A stretch of DNA of 64,000 nucleotides, taken from contig CM065801.1 of assembly GCA_033398695.1 (NCBI GenBank), positions 8,928,001 to 8,992,000 on the forward strand. Direction: 5' to 3'. Positions 22,108 to 34,324 of this stretch are shown here, one piece after another. This DNA comes from Orobanche coerulescens (taxonomy: Eukaryota > Streptophyta > Magnoliopsida > Lamiales > Orobanchaceae). The notes under the pieces are model-generated. The model ran no database searches, was not told the origin of the DNA, and worked only from the letters and a program-made list of their open reading frames with translations. The translations under genes were made by a program, and so were the position numbers. Position 1 is the first letter of the stretch. Every line of letters begins with the position of its first letter.

Positions 22108-22634
22108 TCCGCCATCTAACATGTCGGCCCCAGGCAGAAAAGTGCTAACAAGCCATGGTCGTGAAGTCGATTCATCCGACGGCGCCCAGTGCAAGGACTC
22201 CTTCAGGCTGAGATCGTCCACCCCATCGCTATATTGCGAGGCAAAACGTAGCCTATGGAGGAGCCTCACAATTAAGTGAGCCGCGAGAAGTAGGTCATCA
22301 GACGGAATGTTGCTCGCGCACAAGACACGGCCGCCGAGGTCGGTCAATCGACCTCCACAACCGTGCAAGGTTCCTCTAGACCGAGATGGTCGGTCTTCCT
22401 CGAGGAATCTACAAAACTGAAGACCGCTCGCTAAACGATTTATTTTCGTTCTCTTTCACTAAGTAAACAAAAACAAAGGGCAGAGCGGAGCTACATGATC
22501 GCTCGAAAACTTATCCTAAAAATAGGAGTTCTTGAGTCGCTCGCAAATATATACGAGGTAGAAGTAGTTTGTGGTGAGTTCTACCAAGGTCTTTTCTCTC
22601 GAGGATTGTCCAACAGGGCTTCGTATAATTTTTT
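22108..22634 (+). repeat. Continuation of element A after B
   Basis: The segment 22108-22430 matches the end of the 3' repeat region in B (about 20660-21000), showing that B split the repeat array of A. The last 200 bases are not matched elsewhere in the window. Confidence 0.6.
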
Positions 22635-24644
22635 TGTTACAAATTGCGAGAAATAAATACTAAAATAGATTATTGGGTTTTTAAATATTAATTAAATTAA
22701 AATGCACTATTTTTAATTTAAACTATTTTTTAATAAGACTAGTTTATATAAGACTATTTTTATACTAGACTATTTATATTAAGACTATTTATACTAGACT
22801 ATTTATACTAGACTATTTATATTAAGACTATTTATACTAGACTATTTATATTAAGACTATTTATACTAGACTATTTATATTAGACTATTTATACTAGACT
22901 ATTTATACTAGACTATTTATATTAAGACTATTTTTACTAGACTATTTATATTAAGACTATTTTTATACTAGTGAAAATGAATAGAATTAAAATGAGTTGG
23001 AATTTATAAAATCTAGGGGAATACGGGTTCATTAAATTAGGTATTTAATTAAGTATAGGAATTGATTTATATGGATATAAAAGAAAAAACGAATGTTTAT
23101 CGAGTAATCAACTTTTCACCTCCGTACTTTCGTAATCAAAGATGTCTTAATCGCTGTCACTTTTTTAAGATGTTGATAACAAGATTAACACTTGATAGAT
23201 TGAAAAGATGTGTTTCCAATACAGTTTAACAATCAATCAAGGAGGTTTCACTAGTAGAAATAGGATATGATCAATCTCTATTTAAACCAATTAGTCCTTT
23301 CATTTCTCTAACTTGACTATTTTTAGGATAAACGATCGTTCATCGAGTAATCAACTTTTCACCTCCGTACTTTCGTAATCAAAGGTGTCTTAACCACTTT
23401 CGCAATCTTAAGATGTTGATAACAAGATTAACATTTGATAGATTGAAAAGATATGTTTCCAATTCACTCAACAATCAATCAAGAAGGTTTCATTAGTAAA
23501 AATAGGATATGATCAATCTCTATTTAAACCAATTAGTCCTAAAAATAGTTTAAATCAATCAAATACTCAATATATAACCTAATAGAAATCCCCCTTCCCC
23601 TAGGAAGAAAGATTAGCTACTCATCGGTTTATACATACTAAAATTATAATAGAAATAATTGATATATATAATATATATAGAAACTTTTAATTACTAGAAC
23701 TTAATGACAATAGATAAAGCTTACTTGAATATGATGAATCAAAGTGCAAGAAACAAACTTCAAAATATAACTTCAAACTTGTTTAAAGGTTACAAGCTTA
23801 CAAAATTTGAAAGTAAAACACTAAGTAAAATACTAAGTGCTTATTGATCAAGCACTTTTCAATTACAAACTAAATGAAAGAAAAACTTCAAACCAAAAAT
23901 AAAATACAAACTAAAATTGAAAGTTCTAAGGAAAATATATTGCTAAAGGAAAGGAGTATTTCTTAGCAAGAAGTTGAGGATTTCTTGGTAAGAATGTGGG
24001 TTTTAGAATTGGTAATTGGTGGGTTATTTTGCAATGGATGAACATGTCCTTTTATAGGTGATTTTCAAGAATACAATTGATTATTTAATTCAAAATATCT
24101 ATTGTAATATCATTTTTTTAATTCTTTGTTCACACTTCACCCATGTCTTTGAATTTTCAGATTTTTGACCAAAAAAATATCTTGTGGTTGAGTTCACAAG
24201 TTGGTCAAAAGTGGACTAATTTTGCATGGCATCTGCTGAAACACGGCGATGAAAAACGGCCCAGTTTGCCCCGTGTTGTGCGCCGTTTTGTGGTGACTCG
24301 GTCTCTTCCGGAATACGTGCGAGGACACGGCGCTAAATGCCGGCCGTGTGTGAAACGGCCCAAGACACGGCCTCTTTTGCGCCGTATGTGAAACGGCCGA
24401 CAGAACACGGTCCATTTTGCGCCGTTTTGTATGGTCGTTTGTCCTGGAAAAATTCCCGTCGTCGGATTTGATCTTGTTTTCCGTCCTTTTTGATGCTTCA
24501 TGTCAGTAATCTGTAAAATAACCATTTTTAGCTCATGTTTAGACATATCTGTAAAATATATATTTTTAATCACAAATCAGTACAATTATGCCCGGAAAAA
24601 TGAATATTTTGTATATGAATTTTAGATCAATTATGCACTAATCA
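22635..24644 (-). mobile_element. Probable solo LTR in minus orientation, about 2 kb
   Basis: Read on the minus strand it starts TGATTAGTGCATAATTG and ends TTTGTAACA. It has an array of ACGGC/GCCGT-type words at 24240-24425 upstream of a TATA-like TATAAAAGG (complement at about 24050-24058). No protein-coding region and no partner LTR are seen. Matching 5-bp flanks were not found, so the ends are tentative. It carries two internal direct repeats of about 240 bases starting near 23095 and 23336, and the minisatellite listed separately. Confidence 0.5.
22728..22975. repeat. Minisatellite, ACTATTTATA(TT/CT)A unit
   Basis: Words ACTATTTATACTAG and ACTATTTATATTAAG alternate irregularly about 15 times with a period near 15 bases. 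Low complexity; no spacers of CRISPR type. Confidence 0.85.
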
Positions 24645-26395
24645 CTACATACGACGACCAATGCGAATGACTCAGAAAGACGAACATGCAAACACGAAGT
24701 GAGAAATCAGAAACGTCTTTTCATTACATTTCATTCTTTACAAGCACGATCGCCCGAAGGCAGAATACAAAAAATACATGAAAAATTACATGTAGAAAAG
24801 CAAGAAAAGCTCAATGATCGGCGCCGGTTCCCTCGCCAGCAGCAGGCTCGGCACCATCATCCTCTGGGGAACCCGGATGAACAAGGTTGTCCGGCGACGG
24901 ATACCAACTCAAGTCGACCCCATGATCCGAGGAGAGGTCGAGGATCGGCACGAGGAAGGCGGGCTGCAAAGGGTGCTCGAACACGTAGGCCTTGAAGTTG
25001 TCAACCAAGGGGCCGACCTCGAGTCCTCCCTTCTTAGCAGCGCGGATTGCGTCAGCATAAGCCATATAATAGGAAAATTCGCTGACGTATTCCATGTTAA
25101 GATAGGGATCGGCCTCGGTCGCCTCCAGTTTCTCCTTCAAGCCCGCAAGCGTTTGGTTTGTGCCCTGGAGCTCGGTATCCTTGGAAGCCACCTCCGCCTT
25201 CGACGAAGCCAGCTCACCGGTCAACCGATCGTCGATCGCCTTCAGCTTATTCGCTTCCTTTTGTGCGGCCGCATGCGACCTGCGGGCATCCGTCATCTGA
25301 TCCCGCATCCGGTCGGTCGCCGCCCGAGCCCGTTCAAGGTCATCGTTCGCCTTTTTGGCCGCCTCTAAGGAGCTCTTCTCCATCGCCATGATCCTGTCGG
25401 CAAACTCGGCGTTCTGTTTCCGAGAAGCCTCGAGGTCCGCCTGGAGATGAGTGGTGGAGGGCCGCCCCTCATAGTCCTTCACCGCCTGGGCAGCTATCGT
25501 CGTCGTCTGAAGCGCTAAAGCGAAGGTCGCTTGCATCGCATCAGAAGATCGCCGGCGTGCGATCGCATCCAAGTCGGTCGTCCAAGCCTTCGGAAGGGCA
25601 GTGGTAGCCCGGGCGACGTAGTGAGGGACATCGCAAGCCTGGCGAGGAGCTTTGCTCGCCAGGAAATCCAACACCAACGGCGAGCAATTTGGATCACTGT
25701 GACGGAACCTGCGCCAAGAACAAAAGAGTTGGTATATTTCCTACTCAAGTAAACACAACCCATTAAAGCGACCAAAGTTTACCTTTCGACCTTCTCTGGG
25801 TCGCGACCGAAGAACGGCCTCCCGCGAGGGGTCTCAGCATCGGCAATCGCCACCAGAGGAACCGCAGAAAGCGGAGGCGTGGAGATCGGCGACTCGTCAG
25901 CGGTGGCAGTAGCCCAGGGCTCCTCCGTCCTACGCCTCTTACGATTGAGCCGAAGTTGCTCCTCCTCCCGAGGCTCTTGTTCCTCGGCAACCTGCTCCAA
26001 AAGAGGCCTCGCCTCCGGGATAGGTCGGAGCGGAGCGGCAGGAGCTCGGATCGCCTTCTTCCCTTGGCGAAGACGGTTCATGATTCCCGGATTAGACATG
26101 GCGATCGCATCTGGGGGCTCTGGGAAATAAGGAAAGCGGATCTCTGCAAAGAAAGCAATCGGCAAAGTTAGTCACCTTTCCTCAGACAAGACGATCGTCC
26201 AGCAAAGGAAGATCATGAAAGTTCCTACCTGGAACCCTTAGATGGCGAGGGTAGCGAAACAGTCGAGCAGCCAACCAGCAGGCTTCGTTGTTGATTCGGC
26301 GAGCGTCTATGTCGTCGTCAGGAAGACTGCGTATCCTCTCCCAGACGATCGCGAAATCAAAAGCGAGGTCACTTGCCGCCGGAATAATGACACCT

Positions 26396-27514
26396 TGTTG
26401 TTGCCCAAAATATTTATCCGAAGATTAATACTGCTGGAAGACGGACAACAAACAACAATTGCGGGAGCACTTCCGAGAGAAGATAAATAATACAAGATTT
26501 GCCGGGTTTGTTAGGCCCGGGCTTGAATGCTCTCGCGAGATGTTATTAATACGAATATTCGTGGATACAAGTATTAATGAGAGAAATCTAAATACAATGA
26601 GTGTAAAAAGACTCTGTTAATCCGGCTCTTGAGCGAAGCTCGGTGTTCTTCGTCCCGCCGATAATCTGCTCGAGGAGAAAGGCCGGGAGAAGTAAGACCG
26701 AATGATAGCTGTTGCCAAGAGTTGGAGATTAGCCAAGTGCTGTATATTGTTTCTGTATTGTGTGCGAAATGCGAGAATGCAGAGAGAATCCAAGTGCAGG
26801 CTGCCTTCTTTATATAGGGGTTGAGGTGCCTTGTCCCCTAGTGGGCGATCGCCTTTCGGCCATTAATGTAATGGGGCGATCGTCCTAAAGGTCACATGGG
26901 CTGTCTGCCAAAAGTCTAAGGCTACAGCTGGTAGCCAGCTGTGCGGTCCAATGAGGATCCAGCACGCGTCCGGAAGTACTGTCACAGGAGGTCCCACTTT
27001 GTTACTTTCGGCGGACTTTGTCAGTAGCAAAGGTAGGTGACAGGCTGTGGTCACCAGTCTTGTCCGTCAGCTCCTTTCGCAGGTCTGCGGCCCTGTGGGT
27101 AGGTGAGGTAGGTGACAGGTTTGTCAGCGCCTTTTGTGGATCTGCACGTGGGTGCTGTCCTGTGGCTCGACCTTGGCCGACTGGATGGCCATCGGCCCAG
27201 ATCGTCATGATGCGGTCGTCTCTAGCTGGACACCGAGGATCGTTCTCGGCCAGTCACTGAAGGTCGGCATTGGTCGGTCACCAAGGGTCGGTCGGCAAAG
27301 CACGCCAGGCACCGAGAGATGATCGTATTGGATGTCGATCGCTCGGCACCGGGACTTGTCCTGGGACCTTCGGCTGGGCGATTCATGCTTGTCTGCCGGG
27401 CTAAGGCTAGGTCGCACAGTCGCGGTGGCGATTCTTCCTTGGGCCTCGCGGTGACTCGGTCGCCCGACCTCCTAGGCGATCGCCGGTCGGAAGGTGTTAA
27501 TTCTTGACACAACA
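26396..27514 (-). repeat. 3' LTR of element C (no hAT insertion)
   Basis: Matches 29715-32076 apart from the hAT element and small indels. It preserves the uninterrupted site GGTAGGTGAGGTAGGTG near 27101. A TATA-like TATAAAGAAGG in minus sense lies near 26805-26816. Confidence 0.85.
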
Positions 27515-28372
27515 ATTGCCCCCCAGCTTGCTCCTATGTTGAAGACATGGGGCGAGGTGGTTCTTGCTAGCGATCGTGTAAGGATGAGGACGGGCGATCT
27601 TGCTGAGCTGACTTATGATTCGGACTTGGGCTATCATGGTCGATTGGCTAGCTATCTTTCGGTCTTGTACCTGCAAACACAACATTGGCCGATCCCCCAT
27701 GGAAACTTGGGTGGTTTCGCTTTGTTTGAGGAATCGTGCACAGTCGCGGAGATCGATGGACCGACTCCATGACCGTGTCTTGGTGCGCGAAGACATTGAG
27801 TGTCTCGTGACTCACTTTATTATGAGGGTCCTCTGTTAGGCTGCGCCTCGCCTCGTATTTAAACGAAAGGCGTGCGGTCTCGGTCTAGAGGAGTCCTTGC
27901 GCGGGGCAGCGTCGGATGAATCAACTCCACGCCCGCGGCTTGTTAGCTCTGCTTCCACCTCGGCCAGCCATGGAGATGGCCGACCTCGACGGTGTACGTT
28001 GAGACGGGGGTTGTGGCACGTGTCCACTGATTAATTTTGGAGAGCCCTCAGACTACGCCGGCCTCGTATTTAAACGAAGGGCGGGCGATCTCGGCCGAAA
28101 GGGACCTTGCATGGCCGAAGCAGCCGGTTCCATCGACTGCCAGGGCCATGGCTTTATGATGTGCGGTGGAGGCGATCTTATGCCTTAGTCCGTCATGTTA
28201 TATGCTGGACTGTAGATGGCGATCGTGTCCACCGGGTTGCTGATGATGTAGCGTGATGATCGGCGATCGGGCTGGAAGACTGGCGATCGTCGCTCGGCTG
28301 CCGATCGCTTTATTCGTAGGTCGATGTCGGCGATCGGGCGGGAGATCGTCGTCCGGGCGCCGATCGCGCTGC
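27515..28372 (-). repeat. 3' non-coding part of element C
   Basis: Contains the GTTTAAATACGAGG-type words (complement at about 27855 and 28065) and CCATCTA/GATGG words of the A/B 3' repeats, but no clean tandem array. No gene. Confidence 0.6.
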
Positions 28373-29583
28373 TCACAGGCTAAGAAGGAACCTTTGCCTG
28401 GCCAGAAAATCTGCGGCTCTAGCCCGGAAGGCTGCGTAGGTTGTAGGTTGGGTCTTCGTGAGATGCCTGAACATAGGCGAAAAACCCTGAAATCCTCCTA
28501 GGACCGCGTAGAGGGCGGTCTCATCGCTTATGGGCTCGCCATTGAGGATGATTACGTCTACCCGGTCGATGTAGTCCGAGTCGGACTCTTCTTCTCCCTG
28601 CTTGATTTGCATCATGCGGAGGGGACCTTCGGGCCGGACGACCCTGGTGGCAAAGTACTCCGTGAAGACGTGCGCCAGCTCGTTAAAGGAGCCAATGGAC
28701 CGAGGTGGCAATGAAGTGTACCACCGGTGGGCGAGGTCGTCCAGCGTCAGAGGGAACATTCGGCACATGGTCGCGTGAGATGCCCCACACCCGGTCATGT
28801 AGATGTTGAACTTCCTCAGGTGCACCTGGGGGTCCGATCGCCCCTCGTACACGGGTGTTTGCGGGGGAGCGATCTTGTGCTGCACGGGGGCGAGCTCGAT
28901 GTCGATCGTGAGCGGCTCGCTTGGCCCGACGATCGTCTTCTTGGCGCCTGCCCGGATTCGAGCGCCTTCATGTCGTCGAGTTGACGTTGCATCGCAGACC
29001 ATCGCGTGGCTTGGTCGCTTGCGAGATCGGCTTTGGTAGCGAGGCCGAGGCGATCGTGTACCGATCTCGGACTCCGCTGCTGCCGGCCTCGGCAATTCGG
29101 CGAGGAGCGGAGCAGGCTGGGCCGCCTTAGGAGTCGGATAGGCCGAGCTCACGGTGACGGACTCAAACTCTGTCGACTCGTAGGCCGGGCCGGGCGCCCG
29201 CTTGCCAGTCGGGTCACCGCCCAGCGATCGAAGACAGAGGTGCCCCGGTGGCGAGCCCCTCTTCTTGCGGACGGAGCCTCCTGGCGATCGCTCGGCCGAT
29301 GACGCCTTGAGCTTCCGCTTGGACTTCCGGCGGACGACCGAGGGGGCGATAGCGGAGGCGCGTCGAGAGCACTCCGTCGCTCTGTAGGGCGGCCGGGGGC
29401 CTTCGATCTGTTCCTTGGTTCGGAACCGATCGAGCGAGAGGCTTGGGCCGCCGTCCAGGGGCGGGATCGAGCGTCTCTGACCGCGGCGGCTACCTTCCAC
29501 CATCGGCTGTGGCTCAGACTGGGACGGAACGCGGCTTCCGGCCGGCTGGCCGGCGACTCTCTTCGACGGGGAGGCGGAAGACA
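28373..29583 (-). CDS. gag of element C, C-terminally truncated
   Basis: From the ATG at 29583 (MSSASPSKRVAGQ) the frame is open for about 400 codons; an in-frame start further out at 29713 is less likely, being in the leader. It has a basic Ser/Arg/Pro-rich first half. The capsid-type block follows: APPQTPVYEGRSDPQVHLRK, WYTSLPPRSIGSFNELAHVF, YIDRVDVIILNGEPISDETA. It stops after FLARQRFLLSL, before the C-x2-H...C finger-like end seen in A and B. This is the only uninterrupted gag of the three relatives. Without the terminal finger and with no pol, it is at best a capsid-like protein. Confidence 0.75.
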
Positions 29584-30426
29584 TGATTTCTGGAAGATCT
29601 CTTTGAAGTGCACTAAGTGTCACTTCAAGTATCTGCCCCGAGAACAGTGAGTGTTCTTCGGGACGGTAGGTATAAAAATTGAGGTTTAGATGCCCCCCTT
29701 CTTGTAGCGCCAATTGTTGTTGCCCAAAATATTTATCCGAAGATTAATACTGCTGGAAGACGGACAACAAACAACAATTGCGAGAGCACTTCCGAGAGAA
29801 GATAAATAATACAAGATTTGCCGGGTTTGTTAGGCCCGGGCTTGAATGCTCTCGCGAGATGTTATTAATGCGAATATTCGTGGATACAAGTATTAATGAG
29901 AGAAATCTAAATACAATGAGTGTAAAAAGACTCTGTTAATCCGGCTCTTGAGCGAAGCTCGGTGTTCTTCGTCCCGCCGATAATCTGCTCGAGGAGAAAG
30001 GCCGGGAGAAGTAAGACCGAATGATAGCTGTTGCCAAGAGTTGGAGATTAGCCAAGTGTTGTATATTGTTTCTGTATTGTGTGCGAAATGCGAGAATGCA
30101 GAGAGAGAATCCAAGTGCAGGCTGCCTTCTTTATATAGGGGTTGAGGTGCCTTGTCCCCTAGTGGGCGATCGCCTTTCGGCCATTAATGTAATGGGGCGA
30201 TCGTCCTAAAGGTCACATGGGCTGTCTGCCAAAAGTCTAAGGCTACAGCTGGTAGCCAGCTGTGCGGTCCAATGAGGATCCAGCACGCGTCCGGAAGTAC
30301 TGTCACAGGAGGTCCCACTTTGTTACTTTCGGCGGACTTTGTCAGTAGGAAAGGTAGGTGACAGGCTGTGGTCACCAGTCTTGTCCGTCAGCTCCTTTCG
30401 CAGGTCTGCGGCCCTGTGGGTAGGTG

Positions 30427-30706
30427 TAGGGGTGAAAACTGGGCGGATATTTCCCGCCCGATCGGGAGCCGTATCCGATCGGGATCGAATTCGGGATGAA
30501 AAATAGGTATCCGGTCGGATTCGGATACGGATCCGGATAGTTGAATTCGGATACGGGTTCGAATTCGGATAATGCAATATCCGCCCGTATCCGAGTTTTC
30601 CCATATTTTATCGGATATTATCCGGATACCAATCCGGATAATAAATCCGGATACCAATCTGGATAATAAATCTGGATATCCATATTTTTAAATTTTAAAT
30701 ATACTT

Positions 30707-30768
<62 letters not shown>

Positions 30769-31634
30769 CACTTTTGGACTTGATGTAATGAATTTTCAAG
30801 CTTTCAAGAAAAATATTTTTCAAAAAAGTATTTTTGGAAAATATATTATTTTTCGAAAAAATATTTTCTAGGAAAAAATTATCTTTTCGAAAAAAACATT
30901 ATTTATGGAAATTTTTATTTCTTCAAAAAAATTAAACAAATATTTTACGGAGAAAAATTATTTTTGGCAAAAATATTTTTGAAAAAAATTATTTTACGGA
31001 AAAATAAAATTAGTTTCGGATTTTTATATTTTTGAAAAAATAAAAAATACTTTTTGCGAAAAATAAAAAAACTATATTTCGAAAAAATTATTTTACGAAA
31101 AAATATTTTTAAAAGAAATGTATTAGCCAAACACTTTAATACTAACTTATAAGCTATTTGTTTCATATGAAATGCATTTTTAAAAGAAATGTTCTATTCA
31201 AGTAAATAGAGGGCAATTATATATATTATAATAATTGTTAAAAACAATTAAATTACCACTTTTTAGTCTTTGCTAAGTATGGAGCTTATGTTTTTATGGG
31301 AGAAGTGAATAAGTAAAAATGAGGGAACCACCGCTATGAAACGATTTTTAAAAAAATTACTATAGTTTGCATTAGAACTTTTATGAAATATTGTGTAGGT
31401 AGTTTTTATATCTGCAATCACTTCCAAACGATTTTTGTATGACACGTATTATCCGATTATATTTATTCGAATCTGCCCGAATCGTCCGTATCCGTCCCGT
31501 GTCCGTATCCCGAATAATCCGAATTCGTATCCGTATCCGGCCTTCCCGTATCCGACTCCGAATCCGAGAGAAAAATATGGGTTAGGATACGGGAAGAGCA
31601 CTATCCGCCCGTATCCGATCCGTTTTCACCCCTA
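30427..31634. mobile_element. hAT-type element (family 2) inside the 5' LTR of C, 1208 bp
   Basis: Ends TAGGGGTGAAAACTGGGCGG and GGATCCGTTTTCACCCCTA; exact 8-bp duplication GGTAGGTG at 30419-30426 and 31635-31642. The other LTR of the same retrotransposon shows the empty site. It is inverted relative to the sister at 6971-8217 and shares the GGATAC/GTATCC arrays and A/T foldback core. Confidence 0.95.
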
Positions 31635-33235
31635 GGTAGGTGAGGTAGGTGACAGGTTTGTCAGCGCCTTTTGTGGATCTGCACGTGGGTGCTGTCCTGT
31701 GGCTCGGCCTTGGCCGACTGGATGGCCATCGGCCCAGATCGTCATGATGCGGTCGTCTCTAGCTGGACACCGAGGATCGTTCTCGGCCATCAAGGTCGGC
31801 ATTGGTCGGTCACCAAGGGTCGGTCAAGCCGAGAGATTATCGTCCATAAGTCGGTCGCTGGTCAGTCGGTGCGCCGAGAGATGATCGTATTGGATGTCGA
31901 TCGCTCGGCACCGGACTTGTCACAGGACCTTCTAGGCGATTCATGCTTGTCTGCCGGGCTAAGGCTAGGTCGCCTGGTCGCTGGTCGGCAGTTCTTCCTT
32001 GGACGCTCGGCAGTGACTCGGTCGCCCGACCTCCTAGGCGATCGCCGGTCGGAAGGTGTTAATTCTTGACACAACACACCTACAAGAAGAAAGCCAAATT
32101 AGATTAGTTCAGAATGTATCCGAACAAAGGGAGAGTCTAAAACCGTACTCGGACTCCTCTCCCGAAAGCCAGAGGGGATTTCCAACTCGTCGGTGGGGTT
32201 GTCGCTCGCTGCCGATTTCCACGCGCCGCCGACCCAGAACCACTTCGTCATATCGCCCCTTACTTTGCTCGGGACACCCAGAATCACCCGGCCTGAGCGA
32301 CCCTGGATGTGGTAGCCACCGACGGGACCTTTCTGGGTCGTCAATTTAAACAGGTGGTTCATCTCCAACGGCAAAGGGAGACGGTACAGCCGGTGACCAC
32401 CGAACAAAGTAAGGGTGCAGACGATCTGCAGCCAGGCGTTCGGCGTTAATTGAAGCGACGCCACATTCCAGGCGGTCAGCAAGTAGGAGACAGCGAACGA
32501 CAAAGGAAATCGAAGCTCGGCCTCCATTATCGCCTCGTTGACGGCGACCGTGCACTCGGGAGGCTGATCGACTCGCTCATTCTCGGCGGGCACGTGGAGG
32601 CTAACATCAGAAGGAACGGGGAACCTCGCCCTCCAGCGCTCCAGATCCTTTCTGGTCGCCGAGCTCCTGATCTGGCCGAGGGTCCACGGAGAGCGGCGAG
32701 CGGCCCGGAACAATGTCTGCCTTACAGGCTCATAAGGATGGGCGGTTGAGTATTAACTGAAGTCAAATTTGGGGAGTGAGCCGGCCATTTTCTCCATGAG
32801 TTCGGCAAAACCTGTAAAAGCTCGGCCAAATGCACTGTTCCGCTCCCAATAGGCCATCGCATCCATCTCCTCCTGTTTCAGCGAACGGATTCGCTCGGCC
32901 TCCGCCGCCCTGGCCGCGTCGGCTTCACTGAAAAGTTCTTCAACCTGTAATACCCGAGATTTTTATTCTGATTAATTTGAAATTTTCTTTTTAGACCGAA
33001 AATTTCTCGGTTGTCGAGCGTTGGTATTATTTTCTCGACGATTGATTTTGTGTTTATTGTAATAACCGCGTATTTCATGTGTATTATTTTAGAATTCATA
33101 TTATGGTTATATGTATTTGAGGGACACGAGGAGTGTTATTGGAATATTCATGGTTGGTAATCATTGAGTTTTGTGGTTTCCGGATTAGTGTTCGTTCTGG
33201 CCGGACTTCGTGAATTTAATGCTGGGAAGTAGCAG

Positions 33236-33670
33236 TAGCGCGCGCTAGACTGCATTTCTAGCGCACGCTAATAATGTGTGAGTAGCGCATGCTACTCTTG
33301 TGCGTAGCGCACTCTAGGCCGGTTGGGCAGTGAGCTTTCTGGACTCTGGAATGGGGCGTTAGCGCACGTTAATGACGGGCTAGCGTACGCTATTTCGTTT
33401 TATTAGCGCGCGTTATTAATGAATTAGCGCGCGCTATGTCGGCAGGACAGTGAGGGCAGAATGTTTCTGGACTGCTGGTGATAGCAGGTAGCGCACGCTA
33501 TTGTTTGGAGCTAGTGCGCGCTAAGTGTCGATCGATAGCGCACGCTAATAATGTGTGGGTAGCGCACGTTACCGGAGTCAGACAGTAGATTTTGGACTGC
33601 CATTTTCTTTTTCAATACACCGACTTTCAGCCCGTTAGCGCACGCTAAACTTTAAGCCTAGCGTGCGCTA
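33236..33670. repeat. Array of 14 palindromic TAGCGC-type dodecamers in the LTR of D
   Basis: Words of the form TAGCGCRYGCTA start at 33236, 33259, 33283, 33305, 33360, 33381, 33404, 33425, 33489, 33512, 33536, 33560, 33636 and 33659. Spacings are irregular (21-76 bases). Most are perfect or one-mismatch palindromes centred on CGCG or GCRYGC. The array is repeated in the other LTR at 38832-39266. Confidence 0.95.
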
Positions 33671-33675
33671 ATCCC

Positions 33676-33700
33676 TCCCAGTATATATATGCTGGGCAGG
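33676..33700 (+). promoter_or_regulatory. Likely TATA box of the D LTR, enclosed in an inverted repeat
   Basis: CCCAGTATATATATGCTGGG places TATATATA between CCCAG and CTGGG arms, right after the palindrome array. A pyrimidine-rich leader TCATTTTCTTCCC follows about 35 bases downstream, as at plant start sites. Confidence 0.6.
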
Positions 33701-34293
33701 CTCAGAATCGTCATTTTCTTCCCTTCCTTCTCCTCCTCCGGCGGCTGAGTGTTCTTGAGCGTATAAGAGTGCAGATTTCGGTCGGATTTCATCATCCAAC
33801 AACACTTTTGAGTTCCTAACACCGAGTTATCAACATCTCATCAACTTTCACCGTCCAAATCAAGGTAAAATCCGCGTGAACCCTAGTTCTTCATATTTTG
33901 GGTTTTTTGATGAGATCTTCGATTCTAAGCTATTTTAGCTCAGATTTGTGTTAGATTATGATTATGAAGTCCTAATCCCTTGTTTTCCTTGAAGTCTACA
34001 GATTTTGTTTCGAGTTTTCATCCATTAAATGGAGTATGAACGACTCCGTCCCCATAGTGTTTGATTAAATGTTCATGAGGGTAGAACTTAGGGTGAATCC
34101 TTCCGTTTCCGTGGTGTTATCTTCTGATTCGATATTTCGATGTGTTAGGATTGAATTTTTGAAGGAAGTGCGGACCGTACGTTCATCCGTTTGCTGTTTC
34201 CCGTATCATCCGAATTGAGGCAAGTACCTTGATATACGAATTGTAACTGCGTGAAATCATTGTTGTCGAGGTGTATGAATTTATACGGATGTA

Positions 34294-34324
<31 letters not shown>

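Larger units (their letters stand above)
26396..32076 (-). mobile_element. LTR retrotransposon C: gag-only, minus strand
   Basis: The 5' LTR (minus sense) is 29715-32076 and is inflated by a hAT element; the 3' LTR is 26396-27514. The exact duplication CACCT lies at 26391-26395 and 32077-32081. LTR ends are TGTTGTGTC...GGGCAACAACA. The primer-binding-like site (TTGGCGCTACAAG in minus sense) is at 29702-29714 and the purine tract at 27515-27530. Only a gag frame and repeat-rich 3' DNA lie between. It inserted across a splice-acceptor junction of the antisense ORF of A. Confidence 0.9.

Noticed and set aside
22728..22975. Regular repeats resembling a CRISPR array
   Set aside because: AT-only minisatellite with no unique spacers in a plant nuclear sequence.
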